This document shows positions 1 to 5,568 of a stretch of 5,568 bases of DNA, in pieces. Position numbers and translations under genes: made by a program. The first letter of the stretch is position 1. Each line of letters starts with the position of its first letter. Below the pieces are notes generated by a model that was not told the origin of the DNA, ran no database searches, and saw only the letters and a program-made list of their open reading frames with translations. The stretch is from Gammaproteobacteria bacterium. Its GTDB lineage: Bacteria > Pseudomonadota > Gammaproteobacteria > SZUA-140. The stretch lies in NCBI GenBank assembly GCA_026982145.1, contig JALSHQ010000061.1:1-5568 (forward strand), written 5' to 3'.

Positions 1-585
1 GGTGTATCGCGCTTTGCGCTCGACCAGCGTGACTAGGGCGCCCCGATGACCTTTACCGATCACAGTATCACCTTCCCAGTCTCCGATGCGCCGCTTGGCA
101 TCAACAATGGCCGGGCGGTCATCAATCGAGACCTGATTAGGTATCCTGCCACGCCGGCTGTGCGTACCGTAGCGCTTACGCCGTATCTTCTGGCAGCGCA
201 AAAAACGGAACAGGTTGCCACCTGATCGCTTATCCTTATAGATATGCTGATAAATCCACTCATGACTGACACTGATTCCTTGCTCCATTCTCAATCGGCC
301 CGATATCTGAACAGGGCTCCATTCCTGACCAATCAGTGTGTCGACCTGATTCCATTGATGACTATCAATGCGATCTATCGCCTTCGCAGTACGCCGCTGC
401 ATGGCCAGTTCATGAGCCTGCTTGGGGCGGTAGCCCTTCAGCCCACAATTGCGCCGAAGCTCCCGGCCAATAGTCGATTTGTCGCGTTCCAGCATGCCTG
501 CAATCTCTGTTCTGTTATATCCGGCTTTCTTCAGGATGTGAATCTGGTATCGTTCTTCTTGGGTAAGCTGCGTGTAGCCACTCAT
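1..585 (-). CDS. IS30-family transposase, 5' part (C-terminus beyond window edge)
   Basis: The transposase cuts and joins the ends of its own element. The window holds the first 195 codons; IS30-family proteins usually have about 320-380 residues, so the C-terminal third or more lies outside. Residues 1-50 form the N-terminal helix-turn-helix region, with the family-typical run ERDKSTIGRELRRN at 34-47. The DDE catalytic core begins near residue 166 with RIGDWEGDTVIGKGHRGALV, and D173 in EGDTVIG is the expected first catalytic aspartate. The second Asp and the Glu are off the edge, so intactness cannot be judged. The start at 585 is supported by GAGGAG at 591-596, 5 nt upstream, and by the MSGYTQLTQEERYQI opening, which is typical of the family. 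The frame is open to the edge. It points the same way as the suc operon. The overlapping plus-strand reading frame at 244-678 is a shadow of this gene. Confidence 0.93.
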   Translation of the reverse strand, partial: MSGYTQLTQEERYQIHILKKAGYNRTEIAGMLERDKSTIGRELRRNCGLKGYRPKQAHELAMQRRTAKAIDRIDSHQWNQVDTLIGQEWSPVQISGRLRMEQGISVSHEWIYQHIYKDKRSGGNLFRFLRCQKIRRKRYGTHSRRGRIPNQVSIDDRPAIVDAKRRIGDWEGDTVIGKGHRGALVTLVERKARYT

Positions 586-654
586 GTGTGCTCCTCTTAC
601 TTTGGTCGGTTGGAAAAGCCACGAATGTTACCGCAGCTTGCCCTCTTACCGACA

Positions 655-683
655 GCTAGAGTTGCACTTACAAATTGAATTCA
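655..683 (-). repeat. Probable terminal inverted repeat of the IS30-like element (transposase-proximal end)
   Basis: Read on the minus strand, inward from the element end, it gives TGAATTCAATTTGTAAGTGC followed by AACTCTAGC. The layout (GATTCAATT-like start, then a GCAAC block) resembles the outer end of IS30 itself as I remember it. It sits about 70 bp upstream of the transposase start, the normal place for the end of this family. Only one copy is visible, so the call rests on position and family resemblance, not on a paired repeat. Confidence 0.5.
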
Positions 684-753
684 CGCTCATTATTTATCTC
701 CATCAGGACGTTAATCAATAATGAGCAGTTACACAATTTAATTTACAGGCTCC
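684..753 (-). mobile_element. Possible IS256-family element remnant: inverted repeat plus transposase start, cut off by the IS30-like element
   Basis: On the minus strand, from 753 to 726, the sequence runs GGAGCCTGTAAATTAAATTG then TGTAACTG. This matches the general shape of IS256/Mutator-type termini, which have a CTGT or similar block near the outer end and TGTGTAA about 20 bases in. Inside it, GGAG at 698-701 sits 7 nt before an ATG at 690-688, followed by AGC GTG. After about three codons the sequence becomes the IS30-like end, and the frame then reads to a stop inside that element. I infer that the IS30-like element jumped into the start of this transposase gene, so the rest should lie beyond the IS30 copy to the left. 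Family assignment rests on terminus resemblance alone. Alternatively the ATG AGC GTG could belong to a different gene. Confidence 0.4.
685..726 (-). promoter_or_regulatory. Inverted repeat covering an interrupted start codon (possible translation-blocking hairpin)
   Basis: The ten bases at 685-694 (GCTCATTATT) are perfectly complementary to 717-726 (AATAATGAGC), with a 22 nt loop. In minus-strand RNA the 3' arm contains the ATG AGC start of the truncated frame, and its GGAG lies in the loop near the stem. A transcript reading in from the suc operon would carry both arms and could hide this start codon. The repeat is seen directly; the regulatory role is inferred by analogy with IS elements that mask transposase initiation on read-through RNA. 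Confidence 0.4.
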
Positions 754-815
754 TTGATAACTTAACCCCAGATGAGCTTTACTATCAACATCAAACCATT
801 TTACAAGCTGCCTGA
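754..815 (+). pseudogene. 3' remnant of an IS3-family OrfB-type transposase
   Basis: A plus-strand frame ends at TGA 813-815 with DNLTPDELYYQHQTILQAA, read from 756. The stretch L(D/G)xxTPDELYY resembles the extreme C-terminus of IS3-family OrfB integrase-core transposases, which commonly end in motifs such as RPHQSLGxxTPDEVYY. The upstream part of the gene is absent: the preceding sequence is the putative IS256-like terminus. The same frame happens to stay open further left across that terminus, back to 660. A fortuitous open frame, or an unrelated truncated gene, is therefore a real alternative. The likely terminal repeat of the same element follows 42 bp after the stop. Confidence 0.4.
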
Positions 816-857
816 GCTTGATTAACAACCATGTTAGCGCTTAACTTTTCCTCAGGT

Positions 858-882
858 TGTCCAGTTGAAGGGGGCCACTTCA
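858..882 (-). repeat. IS3/IS150-like terminal inverted repeat, single copy
   Basis: The outermost bases are TGAAGTGGCCCC (882 downward), ending inward with CTGGACA at 864-858. The terminal TG, the run of Cs at about positions 9-13 and GGACA at 21-25 are the usual landmarks of the group. The matching left copy is not in the window, so pairing cannot be tested. Confidence 0.4.
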
Positions 883-895
883 CTACAACGCAGCA

Positions 896-1081
896 TCACA
901 GTGCTGTGTTTTTCTTCTTTCCACAGCGGCTGCATTGGTAGGCGGTGACGAGCTTGCCCTGTTTTACATCGAACTGTTTTTCGCTCTCAATGACCCACTT
1001 ATGAAAACCGCTGCGGCAGAGGGTGACCCCTTTCGCTTTTGCCGCAGGGTTTATCTTTTTGAAGGGTAGAACGTCGCCCAT
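896..1081 (-). CDS. Small conserved hypothetical protein with Cys/His metal-binding pattern
   Basis: The gene encodes 61 basic residues. C22 and H27 lie in TLCRSGFHKW and C50-x2-C53 in YQCSRCGKKK, a spacing consistent with one zinc site of a zinc-ribbon fold. The core FDVKQGKLVTAYQCSRCG looks like a small protein I have seen annotated only as hypothetical in Pseudomonas-like and other gammaproteobacteria; no function is known to me. There is no signal peptide or membrane segment, so it is presumably cytoplasmic. It begins 25 bp after the sucC stop with no terminator between, so co-transcription with the suc operon is likely, though no strong Shine-Dalgarno precedes its ATG. It occupies the place where sucD is expected. 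Its stop is 13 bp from the IS3-like terminus, so the C-terminus appears untouched by the IS insertion. Confidence 0.75.
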   Translation of the reverse strand: MGDVLPFKKINPAAKAKGVTLCRSGFHKWVIESEKQFDVKQGKLVTAYQCSRCGKKKNTAL

Positions 1082-1106
1082 CAGAAATAACAGAACAGGT
1101 GGCTGC

Positions 1107-2276
1107 TTATTGTGCTGCAGCTACCGCTGCTACGATTTTGGTGGCGGACTCTTTTAACCCTTTGGCGGCGATAATCTTTAGCCCACTCGCTTCGAGCAAT
1201 TCAAGGCCGCGGGCGGCATTGTTGCCCTCAAGATGCACCACGACCGGTACTTTAATGCCGACCTCTTTGATGGCGCCGATCACCCCTTCGGCGATCATGT
1301 CGCAGCGCACAATGCCGCCAAAGATGTTGATCAGCACTCCTTTCACATTATCGTCCGACAGAATAATTTTGAACGCCTCAGCCACACGCTCTTTATCTGC
1401 GGTGCCCCCGACATCGAGAAAGTTGGCTGGCTCGCCGCCCTGGAGTTTGATCAGATCCATGGTGGCCATCGCCAGCCCGGCACCGTTGACCATACAGCCG
1501 ATGTTGCCATCGAGCGCGATGTAGTTGAGATCCCACTCGCTCGCCTCGGCTTCACGCGCATCTTCCTGAGTCGCATCGCGCAGTGCCAGCAGTTCGTCGT
1601 GGCGGTAAAGTGCGTTGTCATCGATGTTAATTTTTCCATCGAGGCAGATCAGATCACCCGCTTGGGTGACGACCAATGGATTGATCTCCATCAGGCTCAA
1701 ATCTTTTTCACGGAAAAGGCGCACCAGCCCGGTTAGCATTTTGACAAACTGCCCCACCTGCTTCCCTTTAAGCCCGAGGCCGAAGGCAAGTTTTCGCCCT
1801 TGGTAAGGCACCACATCGCCCATTGGATGGATTGAAACTTTAAGGATTTTTTCAGGCGTCTCTTCTGCCACCTTTTCGATCTCTACCCCTCCTTCGGTTG
1901 AGACCATTACGGTGATCCGCTTCAGTGAACGGTCAATCACCATGCCGAGATAGAGTTCACGCTCGATGTTGCACGGCGTTTCAATCATCACCTGATTGAC
2001 CGGTTGCCCTTTGGCATCCGTCTGAATCGTTACCAGTTGCGTGCCGAGCATCGCTTTGATTGCGGCGATCACCTCTGGCTTATTGTCACAAATTTTAACC
2101 CCGCCCGCCTTGCCACGGCCGCCGGCATGCACCTGCGCTTTAACCACCCAGCGACTGCCGCCCAGTGCATTGAGGGCGTCACCGGCTGCTTCTACACTCT
2201 CCACCACGCGGTTCTCAGGCACCATCACACCATATTCTGCAAACAGCGCTTTCGCTTGATATTCATGAACATTCAT
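1107..2276 (-). CDS. sucC: Succinyl-CoA synthetase (ADP-forming) beta subunit
   Basis: SucC, with the alpha subunit SucD, converts succinyl-CoA, ADP (or GDP) and phosphate to succinate, ATP (GTP) and CoA in the TCA cycle. The 389 residues match the 388 of the E. coli protein, so it is full length. The N-terminal ATP-grasp domain spans about 1-235, with the nucleotide-binding run [11 protein letters not shown] at 51-61. The metal ligands are N199 in MEINPLVV and D213 in [14 protein letters not shown]. The C-terminal CoA-ligase domain starts near 245, with [18 protein letters not shown] at 257-274, [12 protein letters not shown] at 280-291 and [10 protein letters not shown] at 317-326. The MNVHEYQAK start is standard, and GGAAGGA lies upstream. 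Its TAA is followed not by sucD but by the 61-residue gene. The alpha subunit carries the phosphorylated histidine, so SucC alone should be inactive. Confidence 0.98.
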   Translation of the reverse strand: MNVHEYQAKALFAEYGVMVPENRVVESVEAAGDALNALGGSRWVVKAQVHAGGRGKAGGVKICDNKPEVIAAIKAMLGTQLVTIQTDAKGQPVNQVMIETPCNIERELYLGMVIDRSLKRITVMVSTEGGVEIEKVAEETPEKILKVSIHPMGDVVPYQGRKLAFGLGLKGKQVGQFVKMLTGLVRLFREKDLSLMEINPLVVTQAGDLICLDGKINIDDNALYRHDELLALRDATQEDAREAEASEWDLNYIALDGNIGCMVNGAGLAMATMDLIKLQGGEPANFLDVGGTADKERVAEAFKIILSDDNVKGVLINIFGGIVRCDMIAEGVIGAIKEVGIKVPVVVHLEGNNAARGLELLEASGLKIIAAKGLKESATKIVAAVAAAQ

Positions 2277-2301
2277 TTTTAATTGATTCCTTCCGTTCTC
2301 G

Positions 2302-3800
<1,499 letters not shown>

Positions 3801-3840
3801 TTAGCAGCCCTCTCCTTTAGCCAGCAATTGTGTGGCGCGC

Positions 3841-5064
3841 TTACACTTCTAATAATATACGCGCTGGGTCTTCTAACATCTCCTTAATTTTCACCAAAAA
3901 CTGCACGGCCTCTTTGCCGTCGATCAAGCGGTGGTCATACGAATGTGCGAGGTACATCATCGGCAGTACCACCACCGCGCCGTTCTCGACCATGGCTCGA
4001 TCTTGAATCTTGTGCATCCCCAGAATACCACTCTGTGGTGGGTTGATGATGGGCGTTGAAAGCATCGAACCGAAGACACCTCCATTGGTGATGGTAAAGG
4101 TACCACCGGTCATCTCTTCGATCGACAAGGTTTTGTTGTTGGCCTTTTCTGCGTACTCTCTGATTTTTGCTTCGATCTCGGCCATGCTCATCTGGTCCAC
4201 ATCACGCAACACGGGCACGACCAAACCGCGAGGTGAACTCACGGCGATGCCGATATCGTAAAATCCGTGGTAGATCACATCATTCCCTTCAATGGAAGCG
4301 TTCACGCCGGGGATCTGCTTCAGCGCCTCGACTGCTGCCTTTACAAAAAAGGACATGAAACCGAGCCGTGTGCCGTGCGTTTTTTCAAAAGCATCGCGGT
4401 GGCGTGCGCGCAGGTCCATTACCGGCTTCATGTTCACTTCATTAAAAGTGGTTAACATGGCCGCGTTGTGCTGCGCCTCCAGTAAGCGCTCTGCGATGCG
4501 TGCCCGCAAGCGACTCATTGGCACCCGTTTTTCTGGCCGCCCTTCAAGGTTCTCTGTAATTGTTGCCGCCGCTGTTACGGGCTTCGGCGTGGACGTAGGC
4601 TCAACAACCTTAGCCACTGGCGCACTATTAATTGCCTTTAACACATCTTCTTTCAGGATGCGCCCACCTTTACCACTGGCGCTAATCTGCGCCGCTGTGA
4701 GGTTGTTTTCTGCCATCAATTTACGTGCTGCTGGGGCGATGGCGACCTCTGCATCAGTATTTTTTTCATCGCTTGTGGTTGTCGTGGGCGACTGAGTTTC
4801 AGTCGCGGTGGGTGATACCGCAACGGCTCCCACTTCAATGCGAGCCAGTAGCTGCTGAGAGAGCACGGTTGCCCCTTCGTTTTCAACTATTTCAGTGAGC
4901 ACGCCATCGTCTGGAGCGGGCACTTCAAACACCACTTTGTCGGTTTCGATCTCGGCCAACACTTCATCACGTGTGACTTGATCACCCGGTTGTTTATGCC
5001 ATGCGATTACGGAGCCATCGGCCACTGACTCGGGAAAGCTCGGTACTTTTACATCGATTGCCAT
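3841..5064 (-). CDS. sucB: Dihydrolipoyllysine-residue succinyltransferase (E2 of 2-oxoglutarate dehydrogenase)
   Basis: SucB forms the core of the complex and transfers the succinyl group from lipoyl-lysine to CoA. From the ATG at 5064 it has 407 residues, close to the 405 of E. coli. The order is a single lipoyl domain (about 1-78, lipoylated K43 in [11 protein letters not shown]), a Thr/Ser-rich linker (about 80-106), the peripheral-subunit-binding domain (about 107-145, [15 protein letters not shown]), a second Pro/Thr/Ala linker (about 148-175), and the acyltransferase domain (about 178-407). The active site is H378 and D382 in [13 protein letters not shown] at 5067 directly precedes the ATG. 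I chose the ATG because AAGGA at 5071-5075 is 6 nt from it but only 3 nt from the GTG, and because [14 protein letters not shown] matches normal family N-termini. Confidence 0.97.
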   Translation of the reverse strand: MAIDVKVPSFPESVADGSVIAWHKQPGDQVTRDEVLAEIETDKVVFEVPAPDDGVLTEIVENEGATVLSQQLLARIEVGAVAVSPTATETQSPTTTTSDEKNTDAEVAIAPAARKLMAENNLTAAQISASGKGGRILKEDVLKAINSAPVAKVVEPTSTPKPVTAAATITENLEGRPEKRVPMSRLRARIAERLLEAQHNAAMLTTFNEVNMKPVMDLRARHRDAFEKTHGTRLGFMSFFVKAAVEALKQIPGVNASIEGNDVIYHGFYDIGIAVSSPRGLVVPVLRDVDQMSMAEIEAKIREYAEKANNKTLSIEEMTGGTFTITNGGVFGSMLSTPIINPPQSGILGMHKIQDRAMVENGAVVVLPMMYLAHSYDHRLIDGKEAVQFLVKIKEMLEDPARILLEV

Positions 5065-5070
5065 CACGCT

Positions 5071-5075
5071 TCCTT
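5071..5075 (-). promoter_or_regulatory. Ribosome binding site deciding the sucB start
   Basis: The minus strand reads AAGGAAGC GTG ATG GCA. The AAGGA core is 6 nt from the ATG at 5064 and 3 nt from the GTG at 5067. The usual 5-9 nt spacing favours the ATG, giving 407 rather than 408 residues. Some annotation programs would choose the GTG. Confidence 0.55.
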
Positions 5076-5104
5076 TTTAAAAATTAATCCAGCATCCTGT
5101 TATT

Positions 5105-5568
5105 TTATGCTGCTGGCTTTTCACCCAGTGCATCATCCAGTAGATCCTGCAACTGCTTAATATGTAGTGGAATATAACCCACCGCCGGTGCCGCGGAAAA
5201 GGGGCGGCCTGCATATTCAAGATAAAATGTTTTTCCCAGTACTGTGCGCATGTGATGCTGACTCGAGAACCACGCGCCTTGGTTCATCGGTTCCTCTTGG
5301 CACCAGATGAATTTTGTCGCGTTCGGGTAACGCTCAAGCTCCGCTTTCAGCGCTTCTTTCGGAAAGGGGTAGAGTTGTTCGATGCGGATCACAGCAACAT
5401 CTTTACGTTCATCTTGCTCACGCTTGTCAAAAATATCGTAGTAGACTTTTCCGCTACAGATCACGACCCGTTTGACCTCTTCATCATCAAGGGCTTCGGT
5501 CTCAGGAATAACGGTCTGGAAGCTGCCGTCACAGAGATCCTCCAATGAGTTAACCGCACGACGATGGC
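5105..5568 (-). CDS. sucA: 2-oxoglutarate dehydrogenase E1 component, C-terminal part (5' end beyond window edge)
   Basis: SucA is the thiamine-diphosphate-dependent decarboxylase that starts the 2-oxoglutarate dehydrogenase reaction. Only the last 153 codons of a protein normally about 930-945 residues long are present. They form the C-terminal transketolase-like region. Recognisable family runs are RRAVNSLEDL, VKRVVICSGKVYYDI, VAVIRIEQLYPFP, WCQEEPMNQGAW and YAGRPFSAAPAVGY. These align by eye with the C-terminus of E. coli SucA throughout. The frame is open to the right edge, so the apparent TTG start at 5545 is internal and not real. The thiamine-diphosphate and Mg motifs lie outside the window. 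It ends 40 bp before the sucB ATG. The operon promoter and any upstream sdh genes would be to the right of the window. Confidence 0.96.
   Translation of the reverse strand, partial: HRRAVNSLEDLCDGSFQTVIPETEALDDEEVKRVVICSGKVYYDIFDKREQDERKDVAVIRIEQLYPFPKEALKAELERYPNATKFIWCQEEPMNQGAWFSSQHHMRTVLGKTFYLEYAGRPFSAAPAVGYIPLHIKQLQDLLDDALGEKPAA

Larger units (their letters stand above)
1..683 (-). mobile_element. IS30-family insertion sequence, partial (5' end of the element present)
   Basis: The element consists of the transposase gene, about 98 bp of 5' leader, and a terminal sequence near 655-683. Its far end lies outside the window. The boundary is placed near 683 because the sequence changes there to what looks like another element's ribosome binding site and start codon. 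The exact base is uncertain by several nucleotides, since the second terminal repeat and the short target duplication usual for the family cannot be compared here. Confidence 0.8.
754..882 (+). mobile_element. Right-end remnant of an IS3-family (IS150-like) element
   Basis: This joins the OrfB-like tail at 754-815, a 42 bp spacer, and a terminal repeat-like sequence at 858-882. Read inward on the minus strand, the terminus is TGAAGTGGCCCCCTTCAACT then GGACA. It fits the TG-A-TG--CCC------TTGGACA layout of IS150-group termini. The element ends 13 bp beyond the stop codon of the 61-residue gene. Its left part is missing, replaced by other IS sequence. Apart from these pieces I see nothing else in the gene-free interval 586-895. 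Confidence 0.4.

Noticed and set aside
244..678. Plus-strand open frame of 144 codons.
   Set aside because: It lies opposite the IS30-family transposase, which has a clear family sequence and ribosome binding site, and it runs into the IS terminus. It is a shadow frame.
772..825. Tiny plus-strand ORF starting MSFTINIK, 17 codons.
   Set aside because: It has no ribosome binding site, and it overlaps the better-supported OrfB-like frame.
1099..1736. Plus-strand open frames opposite sucC (1099-1524 and 1233-1736).
   Set aside because: sucC is unambiguous on the minus strand; these frames have no recognisable protein features and are antisense shadows.
4292..4795. Plus-strand 167-codon frame opposite sucB.
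   Set aside because: It is a shadow of the sucB linker and acyltransferase coding sequence, with no protein-like domain pattern.
5105..5545. Separate 146-codon gene starting at TTG 5545.
   Set aside because: The frame continues upstream to the window edge with sucA-like sequence (RRAVNS before LEDL), so the TTG is an internal leucine codon.

Overview
The window looks like a gammaproteobacterial chromosome segment of roughly balanced base composition. It carries the 2-oxoglutarate dehydrogenase / succinyl-CoA synthetase operon on the minus strand, and the downstream end of that operon runs into a cluster of insertion-sequence (IS) fragments. Reading with transcription, from high to low coordinates, the order is sucA (3' part only), sucB, lpd, sucC, a 61-residue cysteine-containing small protein, and then IS remnants. 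Having lpd between sucB and sucC is the Pseudomonas-type arrangement rather than the enteric one. The lpd product resembles the 478-residue LPD-Glc type of Pseudomonas. I cannot name a genus from sequence alone.

Metabolic part (1107-5568). SucA (E1), SucB (E2, lipoyl carrier and succinyltransferase) and Lpd (E3) together convert 2-oxoglutarate, CoA and NAD+ to succinyl-CoA, CO2 and NADH. SucC is the beta subunit of succinyl-CoA synthetase, which uses that succinyl-CoA for substrate-level phosphorylation. The first two gene gaps are about 40 bp. The lpd-sucC gap is 84 bp and holds two interleaved inverted repeats. All catalytic motifs I checked are intact.

Accessory part (1-1106). sucD, the obligate partner of sucC and normally the next gene, is not there. 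Instead a small ORF begins 25 bp after the sucC stop, and 13 bp after its stop the IS material starts. I read that material as three nested elements. The first is the right end of an IS3-family element (about 754-882), with the last codons of its OrfB and its terminal inverted repeat. The second is the end of an IS256-like element (about 684-753) inserted into it, with its inverted repeat, a good ribosome binding site and a start codon. The third is an IS30-family element (1 to about 683) inserted just after that start codon. The IS30 transposase runs off the left edge. The IS30 call is firm; the other two rest on short matches and are tentative.

I see no tRNA, rRNA, CRISPR array or defence system, and no credible undescribed multi-gene system. 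The points most worth checking are the missing sucD, the nested IS junctions, the hairpin over the interrupted start codon, and the structured lpd-sucC gap.
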